A stretch of DNA of 64,000 bases from Labia minor (lineage: Eukaryota > Arthropoda > Insecta > Dermaptera > Spongiphoridae): the NCBI GenBank assembly GCA_963082975.1, contig OY720346.1, positions 39,459,787 to 39,523,786 on the forward strand, in the 5' to 3' direction. Under the pieces are notes generated by a model. That model made no database searches, was not told where the DNA came from, and saw only the letters and a program-made list of their open reading frames with translations. The position numbers and the translations under genes were made by a program. Below are positions 53,785 through 61,721 of this stretch, piece by piece. How positions within the stretch are numbered: position 1 is the stretch's first letter; every line of letters starts with the position of its first letter.

Positions 53785-56650
53785 TTAATAAATCAAAAGA
53801 TGCTTTTCGTTTAGTGACGAGTTGAGTTGAAAAGGAGCAACATTGTTTGGCTGAGGGGTTGGTTTCCCTATCTCTGAGCTCTTACTTGGAAACTGTCTTC
53901 TCTCACTCGCTTCGTTTTAAATAGCATTAAACTTGAAGTTGGCATTAAACTGGCTAACGAGCAACAGCATCTGACTGCCTTCATCAAAAACACCCTCTCC
54001 CTTCCTTTGCTTGCTTCCACCCATGCGTCCTACTTTTAATTCTGGATGAGGTTTTTTTTCAATTAAAGCAGCATCTAACCTTTATATATATATATGCCTT
54101 TGAAATTTTTACTTTACATACAAATTTCAACTCATTAACGCTCCCGACCATTGGTAAATGAATAAAATGTCCATGATTTCAATGATTAGCTCGTCTAGTA
54201 GAATCGATTGATTTGAGATTAATTAGATGCATTAGAGCCCGGGACCCAACCCGGGATAAGCGAGTACCGGATGCATTACTTGGCTAATTGGATGTCGTTG
54301 GGGATGGCATGGCTTGTTCTAGGCTGAGTACACCGATCAACTCGTATAGTAATTAATAACAGATAATCAAAATTTATAGCAAAATGGATCGAGATTCAAT
54401 TGTATATACATCCCTTCTTGTTCTCGCCTTCCTTAATTATCCAATCGATTGAAGGTTTTGATAAAATAACTAATACAATTGAAGGAAATAACTTCATTAA
54501 TACATTTTAATTAATAACAAACAAACATTTTATTGAAAGAAATTAGTTTATACTTTTTACTTTTTTATTTATCTGTATGTTTTATAAATTTATATGCATT
54601 ATATTAATGGTGATATACTGTTACTGCTATGATATCCGACCTGTTTGACCATCTTAGCTTCCATTATTATGTATGAATAATTAAAATACTTTTTGTTATT
54701 CACATATCCTGGCACTATCAGCCGCAAATTATTAGGTATCTTCTTTTTTTATGTTTATTCTGTTGTTATCTAATAACGACTAAGATTGTTTTGAAATCCT
54801 CTGCTGCTTACCAATTGTTGTTGATATTGTTTTGTTGCTAATTTTTAGACTTGAACCGCCTCAAGATCTTATGGTTGTTGATTTATTTATAGCTACTGAT
54901 TCTAGTACAATGTTAGCAGTTATAGCTGGGCGCTTGATAGTTTGTTGTTATTATCACACACAAAATTACAAGTAATAACCTGTCATCTCTTCTAAAACAA
55001 TGGAAAAGTGGCATGTTATATTTATAAGAAATTAATTTAAACTTTTTTATTAATAATATGCTTGTTTTTGTTTTGTATTTTGTAGATTTGGTTCAATGCT
55101 TTTGTCAAGTTCAACTGGAATAATAACCAATAACGAAATGGATGATTTTTCCATAAGTATTCCGGGTAACGTCATAGAACCTGGAAAACGTCCTTTAAGT
55201 TCTATGTGTCCAACCATTGTAACAGACCCCAATGGGGATGTTATATTAGCTCTGGGAGGTACTGGCGGATCGCGAATTACAAGTGCAGTAGCACAAGTTG
55301 CAGCAAGATCCCTTTGGAGGAATCAAAACCTTAAGGTGATCATCAATTTTAATTCTTTATTAAATTATTAAGATGTTTATATTAAAATTTATTTAAATTT
55401 GAATGATTTGCTCATTTAATTATGTTAGTAGTTTTTTACTATAAAATAAAATACAAATAAATAATGAATATTCCGTTTAAAATAGAATTATTAGTAAAGA
55501 CATATTTTAAGAAAAGAAAGTTTTTAGTCTGGACAATGTTAAGAACATTATAATGTCTAGTAATAATTTGATTTCAAAAAGAGAGATAAATAAATATTTT
55601 ACTAAAAAATAGAAAAAACTTAACATGATGTTATTTATTCAAATTTGGATTAATATTTAAAAATAAAATTAAATTGACGTTTGCATAGTAAAAATTATTA
55701 TATAGGATACAAATAATAATAATGTATGATAGATGAAAGCAAAAATCGTTAGAAATTCATTTCCATTTTCTTTCATTCAAGAATTTAAACCATCTCATAT
55801 GAAGCAAAAAAATAAATTTGATGTTAAAAGAATAAACAAAACTTAGAAACAACTTCAAAAGATTTAAAGTTCAATCGATATGAAATTACCAGTTAAATTA
55901 AAACTAAAATTTATTAATTATACGAATAAGAATTATATTAAAAAATAACTATGAAAATTTATTTTTTTTAAAACATTAAAGAAGAAACTTTCCTATTTTA
56001 ATATTTAATATCATGTTTTTTTTCTTGTTAAATGGTTTTATCATTCTCTCTTTTCATTCAAATAGAAATGGTGGTTATCATGATTTATATGATAAGAGAC
56101 AGATTAAATATTAATTTAAGCTGATATTAATTTGATTCATAGTATAATTAATAATATTGAAATTAAATACATAATATAATATAATCCGGGTTTTGCTACT
56201 GGTCTTAATTAACAACTAATATTATCCGTCATTTGTTGACATTCACATTGAATATGCTCTAATACTCTACTTTAGAATAAAATAAATGTATTTATTTAGA
56301 GAAAATAGATCCATAAACTTGAGACAATTACTTGGAACATATTTCAGTTTAAGAAGTTTAAGGAATTATATTAAACTTTGTCTAGAAACAAATAGCAAAT
56401 ATTATTTATTTAAAAGGATATGCAATCTCCAATAATTTTAAAAATTAACTAATTAACTAAAGGGCAAATTTAAATTTTAATGTTAGAATTTTCTACATAA
56501 ATAAATCATTATTTTGATGATTTTAGGATAATAAGGGTTATATTTAATGGTCATCCCTTATTTTTTGCTTTTGATATTAGAAATTAAATAATTTATCTAA
56601 ATTAAAATTTGTTTTGAAGTATAAATAGAACTCAATTCTTGGATTATATT

Positions 56651-56682
<32 letters not shown>

Positions 56683-59600
56683 TATATATATTATTTTAGC
56701 TTTTAATTTTAGTTCGAGTTAAGTTTTCAACTTAAAACTTTTCTAAAATATTTAACAGAATATAATGAATGAAAATGCGTAGTGTTTTATCATTTAGAGA
56801 AAAATATATATATATATATATAATGAATTGAATAAGTTGGAATGTAATGTATTACTTTTTTTGCGTTTTTTTTTACAATTAATAAAAATAAAAAAGACAT
56901 TAAGTATTACCGAACTCTTATTTATTTGAATATTTCCTTTCAAAAGGAGTGTTATATTCATAATGAACCATCAAATTGATTATTAGTCTGATTGTAGTAG
57001 TGAAATAGAGGGTTTGTTAGAGGATAAGTTCTGGTATGGGATATCCGTTAGGTCATCCGGGCCAAACCCCATATTACCCCAACCCGAAATCCACTACATA
57101 TTCAATGGTTGCCCCTGGGGGTGTTCGATCCGTCGAGAGCCCATTTGCATGCTGCATATGACCTTCCTGTTTAATTCGCTGATTAAGCTTCCCTCTTGCC
57201 CCGCTAACTTCCCCAATGTACACAAAGAGAGGGAGAGAAGATCCCTTTCCATCAAACCCACACCATTTATTCACTTTGTATATATATATATATATATACC
57301 GTATGTGCTAAATAAATATTATTCAATCATCACACGGGCTTTTTAAAAATTTACATTCAAACAATTTGAGCTTTATTGGGTTCATCATCTACATAGAGAA
57401 TTATTTAAATATATATATATATATATATATATAACTGTAAATAGACCAGTATATGACATAAAAAATTAAAAAACTATAACATTTAATTATTATTTGTTAT
57501 TTTTTAATAAAACCTCTAAAAATAATACAATCATATTATTTTTACCATATATTTTTATGATGGAATTAAATGCAAAAAATTCTGTTGTTAAATATTCTTT
57601 CTTAATAAATTACAAAACATATATAATAAATTAATAATAAATAGATTAGATTAGATAAATTGAGAATTAGAATATAAGATTCAATTAATTAAATTTATAA
57701 ATAAAAACAAACCTCTTAAATTTTATGTTCTGTATATTTTAAGCATATATCATTTCATTAAAATTTTTCTTTTTTTTTCTTTTCAAAGATAACTTTGTTG
57801 GTTATGTCAAAATATTTTAAATATATAATAATTATATTAAAGGCATAATGATCAGTACCGAATCAGAAAATATGTTTTAGAAATTTTTAATTGGGTAACA
57901 TAATATAATATAAAAGAATATATGTTAAAAAAATTGTTTTTATTGAAATTTAAATCTAATTTATACTATATTCTATCAATATATAATACATTCAATAATA
58001 ATAATTAATAATAATATATATTATATTATACTGAAATATCAGTGAGACGAATTGAAGAAATAGTAGCATAGGTGTGTACAATTTTTAATTCCGCATAATT
58101 GTCCTCATTATTAAAATATAATAGTTATCTTGTTTTATTTTTTGAAAATTTGAATTTTTAAGATTGTAAATATTAATAAAATATTTAAAATTTAAATTTG
58201 TTTTTATGAAAATCATTAGTATTAAATAAACTGATAGTATTAAATCAAAATTAGTTTGTTTTTGTTTTTTCAAATTTTCTCTTTTTTTTAAAGAGTGTGG
58301 TGTGTGTAGTTATCTTAATTAATCTCATACATTAAATTAACCACCTCGGCAACCTCTTTGACATTAATCTAAAGAAAATAAATTTATCCTGGTACATTTA
58401 GTCATTGTTAACCTTCTACTTGTGAGTTCGATAATAATGGAACTATCAATATTTGATCTTGATGTGGTATTAATCTATGTTTAAATTATCTATCGAGCTC
58501 GTTATCATCTATTTAAACAAACTTTACATTTAGAAGAATTTTCTATAGAACAATCAATTTTATTACTTTTGAAGTTAAAATATTTATACAGATTCAATAG
58601 TTGCCTGTTTGAAATTAATTTTATTGGAGTCATTCCTTTTTGTCTTGAATTTGAATCCAAATTTTATTCTGATTTTCTTTGTATATCAGATTATTTTAAA
58701 AATTAGGCGATATGAAAGTCTGAAAAAATATTTCATAAATAAATTAAAATACCTAAAAAAGTTTTCTGTTTCTTTAAAAATTTGTATTGATTAATTTAGC
58801 CTTCTACATTCAAGAAACTTAAAAATTAACATATTTATTCTATAATAATATCATATTCTTCTTCGTTGTCGATAACTTCCTAGCGGAAGTGTCGTGGCCC
58901 TAATAACTCCACAGGAGTCATAGGGTGTTCATGGGAAAATTTGACCGAAGTGGTTTCCCCTTGCCTTCTTCGGTGGGGCAGCCGATGTTAAATTGAATTA
59001 GATTTTTATATTTATTAATTAATTAATTAAATTAAATAAATATATAATCTTGAGTTCTATGCTGGGATTCGAACTCAGGCTTCCTGTGTAGAAATCTAGT
59101 ACTCTACCCACTCAGCCATGCTGCCCCTCTAATATCATATTAAGAACTATGTAAATTAATATATTCGATAATAATCGATTTATATTTATTGTTATTAATT
59201 AACAATTTGTGTCAGCTTTTGGAAAAAAATAAACAAATCAGAAATTATAAAGATAAATTAATTGTTTCTATTTAATCCGATTTAGTGTCATTTTTATTTG
59301 AATCATTAAAGATTACTCTGTTAACAAAATCCTTGTTAATAAATTGTGATGGAAAAATCCTGCCCAAGCTGTGAATGTGATAACCATTCACCCCTGGTGG
59401 AGCAAGAAAAGCAGAATTATTATTATTATTATTTTATCGAGCCATTGCACGATGAATTACCCTCTCTCAAATCACCTCCCACAATTCCAGGCAATTTATC
59501 AAAGATTCCAGCTATAAACCGCTTTTTTCAATTATTAATATTTTTCTTTCTTATTCTTGTTATTCTATATTTTATTTCGTATATAAAATTATAGAAATAA

Positions 59601-61253
59601 TAATAAAGAAAAAAAAAAACAATAAATGGTACGGGAGATGGATTTTAGAAAAAGAAAAAGAGTTAAGAATACACTGTTTTCCAATCCAATTAATTTGGAT
59701 GTTTCAATGAAGCGAAATATAAAATCTTGTGAAAGAATTATTTTCTACACTATTAAAAAAATAAAACTATCTAATTTATATTCCATTTATATAGAACAAG
59801 TAGATGATAATAATTCCTTCACAAGCTAAGGATTCTAAGCCCTTCTACTAAAGTCTTGAACAATGAATACAATTGTTTTCATGAATAAAAGGAAAAGGTG
59901 AATCACTAACGATTTATAATACCATGCCATGTGGCGTGTAATTCATTAAAGGCCAAGTCAAAAGACACTTCCCCGAAATAGATGAACAATTTAAAATCTT
60001 TAAAATATTTCGATTTCTCAGATATAGATCAATTTTTGTTTAAATTTATTATATTTTCTATTATCATCCAAATATAAAAATAACATTTTACTTATGTTTA
60101 AATTTTTTCACTTTCATTTTACCTTTATAATCATTTAATATTAGAGGTTTGTTCAAAAGAAAAGGTGAATTTTTAATAATTTCGAAAAGTGTTAATTTAT
60201 TCATCAATATCCATTTTGTCCCCATCAAAATAATTCCCCTCAGATATAATGTACTTGTGCCAGCGCTTCTTCCAATCATCGAAGCACTCTGAAATGCACT
60301 TTTCAGTATGGCTAGTTCTTCGATTCTGACTTTACCTCATCAATTGTAGCAAAACACTTTAATTTCATTGGTCTTTTCAGTTTTGGGAATAGGAAAAAGT
60401 CGCAAGGAGCCAAATCTGGTGAATATATGATTGAAGCATGATTACGGTATTGTTTTTTGTCCAAAAAACAAAAACAAGCAATGATGTGTTTCGATAATCG
60501 AATGTACACATCCCTCGAAAATTCAAAATTCACCTTTTCTTTTGAACAGATCTCGTATAAACATAATTAAAAAATAAATTGTTAAATAACTTAAATTAAA
60601 TCTATTACCTATTACGGTGTCATATGTCAAGTTAATAATATCAAGTTTATTTTGGATATTAAACTTCTATATAAATAAGTTGACCTGTGGCCAGGTCCGA
60701 ACCGACCGACGGTTTGAAGCAAATTAATTTCCAGCTACAGAAACAATTTCAAATTCGGTAAAATATAAAATCTTTACAAATTTCTTGAATATTTTACTAA
60801 TCAAATAGAAAAATATATTTATCAAATAGGGAAAAATAATTATATATCTGTATATAATGACCATGTTTATTTTTAATACATACCTATATAGATATTAATA
60901 AATAAGTAATTATACTCCCTTTGTATGAAAATTTGTATTTTATATTTTTGTTTAAATATATTTTTTTAATTAAAATAGATGTACCTATATATATATATTA
61001 ATTATGATTTATGTTTTATTTTCAGTCTGCAATTGATGCTCCTCGAATTCACCCTCTTTTAATCGACCAACGTATGGAATACGAAAAGGGATTTCCAGAA
61101 ACGATGGTGGCAGCTCTCCGGGCCAAGGACCACAACATGACGGCCTTGAGCTCTTTAGTGCCCTCTTCAGCAATCTCAGCTGTCGGCAGATTAGGTCCCA
61201 AAATTCAAGCATACTCCGACTATCGACGACTGGGAGTCATTTCAGGATTCTAG
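18290..61253 (+). CDS. Ggt-1: Gamma-glutamyltransferase, seven-exon gene
   Basis: The gene encodes a predicted 569-aa cell-surface N-terminal-nucleophile hydrolase that removes or transfers the gamma-glutamyl group of glutathione and its conjugates. Seven exons join in frame (386+247+170+235+194+250+228 nt), all with GT-AG introns. Residues 8-28 are a hydrophobic anchor after a basic start, as in type II membrane GGTs. Arg113 in LNARETAP matches the substrate-binding Arg of the large subunit. Thr389 in HGTAQVS is the expected cleavage site and nucleophile, giving subunits of about 388 and 181 aa. NNEMDDF (426-432), PLSSM (447-451) and GGTGGS (468-473) are the other family signatures. Several N-glycosylation sequons fit an extracellular enzyme. 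One oddity is Gln391 where many GGTs have His two residues after the nucleophile. No in-frame stop or frameshift is present, so the gene looks functional. Family assignment is very secure; orthology to a particular insect paralogue is not. Confidence 0.95.
18805..19270 (+). repeat. ACTATCTCGC repeat family, copy 3 (GGT intron 1)
   Basis: The copy starts ctggagtgtctccactcg with the ACTATCTCGC end, and includes the family TACATACATACACACACA microsatellite near 19231-19248. The right end is truncated just after it, compared with copies 1 and 4. Confidence 0.8.
20717..21632 (-). mobile_element. hAT element with 8-bp duplication and broken transposase
   Basis: The ends are TAGGGTTGCCATA and, inverted, TAGACTTGCCATA, and the flanking 8-mers at 20709-20716 and 21633-21640 are both GTTATAAA. 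Subterminal blocks are rich in CCGGGAC. The minus strand encodes hAT transposase pieces: VVGFCGDICNINFGGVKRAG (about 21080-21140) and, after a frame change, ELGRTINGIGYRAHIVHNAV (about 20965-21030). The gene is both frameshifted and mostly deleted. It lies inside GGT intron 1, opposite to the gene. Confidence 0.9.
22058..22670 (+). repeat. ACTATCTCGC repeat family, copy 4 (GGT intron 1)
   Basis: This is the longest copy, from ctggagtgtctccactcg to ggcgagatt. Near its right end it keeps the tgatcgcaatactatctc segment, which is also seen inverted at the left end of copy 1. A TACA/CA microsatellite lies at 22512-22540. The 62-codon frame across it has no likely function. Confidence 0.8.
23476..23722 (+). 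CDS. Ggt-1: GGT exon 2 (residues 129-211)
   Basis: The acceptor is a pyrimidine-rich tract ending in attag. The first base completes the split Gln codon and the frame runs on as TFSFWGGKAIAVPGELRG, the family segment before the GYGAAFERYG helix. The motif VSWEELVEPSIKLAEEG follows. The donor is gtaaga at 23723, phase 0. The open frame runs past the donor into the intron, but exon 3 joins in phase with the GGT family pattern. FINNST contains overlapping N-glycosylation sequons. Confidence 0.93.
23723..25657 (+). other. GGT intron 2 (1.9 kb)
   Basis: The intron runs from gtaaga to gtcag. It is AT-rich, with A and T homopolymer runs near 25257-25330 and no recognisable mobile element or gene. 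Confidence 0.85.
25658..25827 (+). CDS. Ggt-1: GGT exon 3 (residues 212-268)
   Basis: The acceptor is a T-rich tract ending in gtcag. The exon reads VFKEGDIIKRPKLAQTLKII and then GGIITEQDMRDY, the large-subunit GxxxxRPxLAxTL and GxxTxxDxxxY signatures. The donor gtaagt at 25828 is a perfect consensus. The exon ends two bases into a codon that exon 4 completes as Asn. Confidence 0.93.
25943..26219 (+). pseudogene. LINE ORF2 3'-end fragment with TAGA tail (GGT intron 3)
   Basis: The frame reads RRLAGHVTRMEEERMTKNIW and then TWWMDNVGRDLREAG, one stop, and VVAQDRDTWRSVVPAAKNFE. This is the conserved C-terminus of endonuclease/reverse-transcriptase proteins of non-LTR elements. A short tagatagat-type tail follows. 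It is the best preserved of the six related fragments. The minus-strand frame is a shadow. Confidence 0.85.
27183..27562 (-). repeat. CGACCGACG repeat family, diverged partial copy
   Basis: Minus orientation. It keeps the block with tandem GTCTGTCC units (27207-27230), the agcttgaacggctcaacgaa segment and accggaagtggta. The TCGGTCGG end motif lies near 27533-27541. The middle is heavily diverged. Confidence 0.6.
29057..29695 (+). mobile_element. DD34D mariner derivative (GGT intron 3)
   Basis: Inverted ends of about 35 bp (GGTCTGTTCAAAGAAAAAGTT and its diverged inverse) are flanked by TA. The interior keeps the C-terminal third of a mariner transposase (29333-29608): Asp at 29336 and Asp at 29441 are separated by 34 residues, and SPDLAPCDFFLF is typical. 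The frame is open from a Met that replaces the usual residue before the second catalytic Asp. The N-terminal DNA-binding half and first Asp are deleted, so the copy is non-autonomous. Confidence 0.88.
30215..30485. other. Less AT-rich island, no recognised repeat
   Basis: This intron 3 stretch is GC-richer than its surroundings. It has GA-rich tracts (30344-30363) and a TGCAACAT/ATGTTGCA inverted pair around 30285-30311. No homologous copy was seen in the window. The minus-strand 75-codon frame has no family resemblance. It could be a conserved non-coding or regulatory element. Confidence 0.3.
30640..31035 (-). pseudogene. LINE ORF2 3'-end fragment with TATC tail, interrupted
   Basis: A TATC repeat (30641-30657) is followed by the same sequence as 13255-13540. 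At 30837-30919 the homology is interrupted by the 83-bp segment also present at 12991-13077, after which LINE homology resumes (gccacgtgcccg onwards). Minus-strand coding remnants are broken. Confidence 0.75.
33285..33680. other. Less AT-rich island, no recognised repeat
   Basis: It has no detectable repeat relationship within the window. Short open frames on both strands are not recognisable. GT/AC-rich triplets near 33600-33630 give weak internal repetition. Confidence 0.25.
34291..34920 (+). repeat. CGACCGACG repeat family, most complete copy (GGT intron 3)
   Basis: This 630-bp non-coding repeat begins taagttgacctgtggccagg and ends cgtcggtcggtaaaa. ACCGACCGACG near the left end recurs inverted at the right end. 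It contains two perfect TGACGTCA palindromes (about 34481-34510), a tandem GGACGGACAGAC block (about 34776-34798), and internally duplicated tcgtggagatatgtaaaaat-type segments. It resembles insect non-autonomous transposons but no family can be named. Confidence 0.75.
35788..36258. mobile_element. Palindromic mariner derivative, copy 2 (GGT intron 3)
   Basis: The ends GAGGGTCATTCAATAA and its inverse are flanked by TA. The left arm (35788-35935) encodes on the minus strand the C-terminus of a mariner transposase, readable as KEFFAKGIRELKERWDRCIT. The right arm (about 36115-36258) is an inverted copy and encodes a similar tail on the plus strand (QERWDECITV). The layout and internal junction match 8679-9136. 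No complete transposase remains. Confidence 0.82.
36691..36925 (+). CDS. Ggt-1: GGT exon 4 (residues 268-346)
   Basis: The acceptor is ttcttttcag. The exon encodes VSWEDPVVFDLSSGNRLFS, then PLPGAGAQLGFTLSILDG and YHRMAEALKFGYGFKTRLGDP. The PPPxxGxxLxxxLNxLxG-like loop and the HRMxEAxKxxYxxRxxLGDP helix are diagnostic of GGT. The donor is gtaaac at 36926, phase 0. Confidence 0.94.
37128..37584. mobile_element. hAT-like relic (GGT intron 4)
   Basis: The left end CAGTGTTTCCCAACC and subterminal catgccccacctaagccc are typical of insect hAT elements. A decayed inverse, AATTGGGAAACAG, ends at 37584. The flanking 8-mers CTTTATAA (37120-37127) and CTTTAAAA (37585-37592) differ at one base. No transposase was recognised. 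Confidence 0.55.
38040..38460. other. Less AT-rich island, GA tract, no recognised repeat
   Basis: Pyrimidine-rich sequence (38050-38110) and a GA microsatellite (38249-38267) sit in a stretch with no copy elsewhere in the window. No convincing coding frame. Confidence 0.25.
39955..40712 (+). repeat. Composite LINE/Helitron-like unit, plus copy (GGT intron 4)
   Basis: Three modules lie in order. A segment (39955-40140) contains ggttgaaccgatttcggtga and ctaatcaataactgcag. A LINE ORF2 end (40328-40480) reads WVDNEGRVVREMGQGRN and ends in GATA repeats. A terminal module (40495-40712) ends gagcagctagt. All three recur inverted and in mirrored order at 45238-46990. The terminal CTAG followed by T is Helitron-like, but no RepHel gene or clear 5' TC end was found. 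Confidence 0.6.
40908..41190 (+). other. Unexplained less AT-rich island with 86-codon open frame
   Basis: An open frame at 40924-41184 has balanced base composition, but the peptide resembles no family I know and is not a GGT exon: exons 4 and 5 join directly in phase across it. No splice pattern supports an extra exon. It may be a conserved non-coding element or a unique relic. Confidence 0.3.
41566..41960 (+). repeat. GC-hairpin and CGACCGACG-group repeat segments
   Basis: Two ACCGAGC-type units (41570-41600, 41648-41668) flank gggtttggctggcaatatta, as at positions 1-130. At 41858-41960 the block actaatgaagatgatttttc and accaatacagatcaattttt matches 3300-3370 and 47700-47740. A single perfect TGACGTCA lies near 41840. 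Confidence 0.55.
41954..42043. repeat. AT-rich minisatellite, about three units of 27-33 bp
   Basis: The unit is an atatatacaaa segment, a TA run and tgtt, repeated three times with different TA lengths. The overlapping 69-codon frame is just translated repeat (poly Tyr/Ile). Confidence 0.8.
42080..42330. other. GC-richer segment, probably an old repeat
   Basis: It contains gggaaggaacaatggtagat, cccccgaagtaatgcc and ggcggttccggagggga. The abrupt composition change at both ends suggests an inserted sequence, but no ends, coding frame or second copy were found. Confidence 0.3.
43020..43335 (-). pseudogene. Mariner-type transposase 3'-end relic (GGT intron 4)
   Basis: Minus-strand pieces include a GHTLQEL-like segment, WRLNEKFCRTHPTH (the region before the last catalytic Asp), and CRKDG...KMMVIF, which corresponds to the LPERWxKVVENDGxYF tail of mariner transposases. 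Several stops and frame changes are present. The terminal repeats were not located. Confidence 0.65.
44594..44675 (+). mobile_element. Solo mariner end
   Basis: About 80 bp starting cgaggactgtt and running through aaggtgaattttgaattttc and cgagctgtgtacatt match the left end of the mariner at 29057 and the inverted end of the one at 60144. No partner end follows, so this is a truncated copy. Confidence 0.7.
45238..46990 (-). pseudogene. Composite LINE/Helitron-like unit, minus copy (GGT intron 4)
   Basis: Minus orientation, same module order as 39955-40712. The first module lies at 46810-46990. A longer LINE ORF2 piece (about 45475-46150) keeps LGYPDDLNIIGDS, equivalent to the YADD catalytic box, and IYKTIILSVVLYECETW, followed by VFENRILPSIYGPK. 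The terminal module at 45238-45450 ends, on this strand, in gagcagctagt. At least three in-frame stops (including those after INNDK and at LL*KGMK) make it a pseudogene. Confidence 0.75.
47469..49014 (+). repeat. CGACCGACG repeat family copy split by a hAT insertion
   Basis: The left part 47469-47799 and right part 48983-49014 match 34291-34920, with the internal tandem block deleted. The two parts join seamlessly if the hAT element and one 8-bp duplication are removed. One TGACGTCA lies near 47669. Confidence 0.8.
47800..48974 (-). mobile_element. hAT transposon with 8-bp duplication and transposase relic
   Basis: Inverted ends share the perfect 15-mer CAGGGCTTCGAACCG, with CGGTTTTCGGTTTTCGG-type subterminal repeats. 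GTGAAAAC flanks both sides (47792-47799 and 48975-48982). The minus strand encodes the hAT dimerisation domain near 48345-48410 as TQVSVERAFSGLKFIL followed by a stop, where family members continue with Asp-x-Arg. The remaining interior is AT-rich and broken. The plus-strand frames at both ends are translated terminal repeats. Confidence 0.92.
50270..50380 (+). repeat. Helitron-like 3' end candidate
   Basis: A short hairpin TGTAG-CGTA-CTACA at 50353-50366 is followed ten bases later by CTAG at 50377-50380 and then T, the layout of Helitron 3' ends. The AGCTCTG...CTAGTAT terminus resembles those of the composite units at 40712 and 45238 (inverted). The 5' end and any protein are absent. Confidence 0.35.
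50502..51120 (-). repeat. CGACCGACG repeat family, inverted copy (GGT intron 4)
   Basis: The full-length minus copy runs from gatcgacgatagtatgggag to caggtcaactta. Near 50890-50945 it carries two perfect TGACGTCA palindromes and a related tgacgtga. The gtccgtccgttcgtcc block is near 50619-50635. Non-coding. Confidence 0.75.
51186..51230 (+). repeat. ACTATCTCGC repeat family, end fragment
   Basis: cttcactcgattatctggca followed by catttgaattggataatt matches the first 45 bp of copies 2-4 with several changes; the rest is missing. Confidence 0.5.
52260..52453 (+). CDS. Ggt-1: GGT exon 5 (residues 347-411), cleavage site and nucleophile
   Basis: The acceptor is a T run ending in tttag. The first codon is ATA, so the ATG at 52263 is internal. 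The exon contains the linker before autocleavage and HGTAQVSIIAPNGDAVSVTS. By family alignment Thr389 becomes the N-terminal nucleophile of the small subunit. Gln391 stands where human GGT1 and bacterial enzymes have His (TAH or TTH). The donor is gtaagt at 52454. Confidence 0.94.
53719..53774. repeat. TC tract and 34-bp TA microsatellite
   Basis: TCTCTCTCTCT-type sequence is followed by an uninterrupted TA run at 53741-53774, the longest in the window. Confidence 0.9.
53805..54060. other. Less AT-rich island in GGT intron 5
   Basis: No repeat homology within the window and no convincing open frame. It lies just downstream of the TA run at 53741-53774. Possible conserved non-coding sequence. 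Confidence 0.25.
55086..55335 (+). CDS. Ggt-1: GGT exon 6 (residues 411-494), small-subunit active site
   Basis: The acceptor tgtag completes the Leu411 codon and the frame continues FGSMLLSSSTGIITNNEMDD. It contains the conserved Glu/Asp pair that holds the glutamyl alpha-amino group, the Ser449-Ser450 pair of the PLSSM loop, and the GGTGGSRIT oxyanion segment. The donor is AAG followed by gtgatc at 55336, weaker at +3 but with a consensus exon end. Confidence 0.94.
57005..57275. other. Less AT-rich island in GGT intron 6
   Basis: Overlapping open frames on both strands (110 and 66 codons) reflect the base composition; neither peptide is recognisable. It has sharp composition boundaries and no second copy in the window. 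Confidence 0.3.
58863..59130 (-). repeat. tRNA-derived SINE, second family (GGT intron 6)
   Basis: Minus orientation. The head at 59045-59130 has an A-box-like TGGCTGAGTGG and a good B box GAGTTCGAATCC, with a D-arm and T-arm visible but no matching acceptor stem. The body at 58863-58990 (containing ccttcttcggtggggcagcc) is not related to the SINE at 5662 and 17161. The two parts are separated by AT-rich sequence. A functional tRNA gene is unlikely. Confidence 0.65.
60144..60555 (-). mobile_element. Mariner deletion derivative (GGT intron 6)
   Basis: Inverted ends gaggtttgttcaaaagaaaa and its near-inverse are flanked by TA. The minus strand keeps YSPDLAPCDFFLFPKLKRPM (near 60370-60430) and then a frameshifted C-terminal piece. 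It is the same family as 29057-29695 but shorter (412 bp), with the region before the second catalytic Asp and parts of the tail missing. Confidence 0.85.
60676..60757 (+). repeat. CGACCGACG repeat family, left-end fragment
   Basis: The first 82 bp of the family (taagttgacctgtggccagg to acaatttcaaat) are present with almost no changes relative to 34291; the rest is absent. Confidence 0.75.
61026..61253 (+). CDS. Ggt-1: GGT exon 7 (residues 495-569 and stop)
   Basis: The acceptor is tttattttcag. The exon reads SAIDAPRIHPLLIDQRMEYE, the AVxxPRxHHQxxP-like small-subunit motif with one expected His replaced by Pro. It ends in the C-terminal YSDYRRLGVISGF tail, equivalent to the SDxRKxGxxAGY end of animal GGTs. 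The stop is TAG at 61251-61253. HNMT is a further N-glycosylation sequon. Confidence 0.95.
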   Translation, partial: SAIDAPRIHPLLIDQRMEYEKGFPETMVAALRAKDHNMTALSSLVPSSAISAVGRLGPKIQAYSDYRRLGVISGF

Positions 61254-61297
61254 ATGTTTTACTTTTTTAACACTAGGAAAATACATTATGGAAAAAA

Positions 61298-61303
61298 AAT
61301 AAA
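61298..61303 (+). terminator. GGT polyadenylation signal AATAAA
   Basis: A perfect AATAAA lies 45 nt after the GGT stop codon, the expected place for a short arthropod 3' UTR. Further AATAAA hexamers occur downstream, as expected by chance in this base composition, but this is the first one. Confidence 0.65.
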
Positions 61304-61721
61304 TTAATTCTCATTTATCCATTTCTCTAGTTTATTATATTTTTTTTTTATTTATTATTCGGTATTACCGGAAATTTCTGTGATTTTAGTATAATAATAT
61401 TAATTAAATATGTTTTGCAAAAATAAATAATAAAAAATAAAGTACACTAATAAAACAATAAATAAACAACTATAGTTTTATTTATCATTTAACTTTTTCA
61501 ACAGTTACCAAAATGGATTATTTAATTTATAATGGAAGTTTTGAATTCATTTTAATTATTTAATGTGGCTCATGATATTTATTTCCTTAATAAAACAAAT
61601 TATTCAATGGATACTTTTTAATATTTAGCTAATTTATATAAATATACATTTTTATTTGCTAATTTATTATCTTTGAAATAATTTATTTTTGAAATTTAAT
61701 TTTTTCCTTTATTTATATATA

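Larger units (their letters stand above)
52454..55085 (+). other. GGT intron 5 (2.6 kb)
   Basis: The intron runs from gtaagt to tgtag. It is AT-rich except for islands at about 52760-52860, 53805-54060 and 54225-54330. A TC tract and a 34-bp TA run lie at 53719-53774. No coding signal was seen. Confidence 0.85.
55336..61025 (+). other. GGT intron 6 (5.7 kb)
   Basis: The intron runs from gtgatc to ttcag. It contains a less AT-rich island (57005-57275), a tRNA-derived SINE (58863-59130, minus), a mariner derivative (60144-60555) and a partial CGACCGACG repeat (60676-60757). The short open frames at 59346-59594 and 59626-59829 show no recognisable protein family. Confidence 0.85.

Noticed and set aside
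57014-57346. 110-codon open frame in intron 6
   Set aside because: Overlaps another frame on the opposite strand, runs into a TA microsatellite, and matches no known family.
59045-59130. Functional tRNA gene on the minus strand
   Set aside because: A and B boxes are good but the acceptor ends do not pair and a repeat body follows, so a SINE is the better call.
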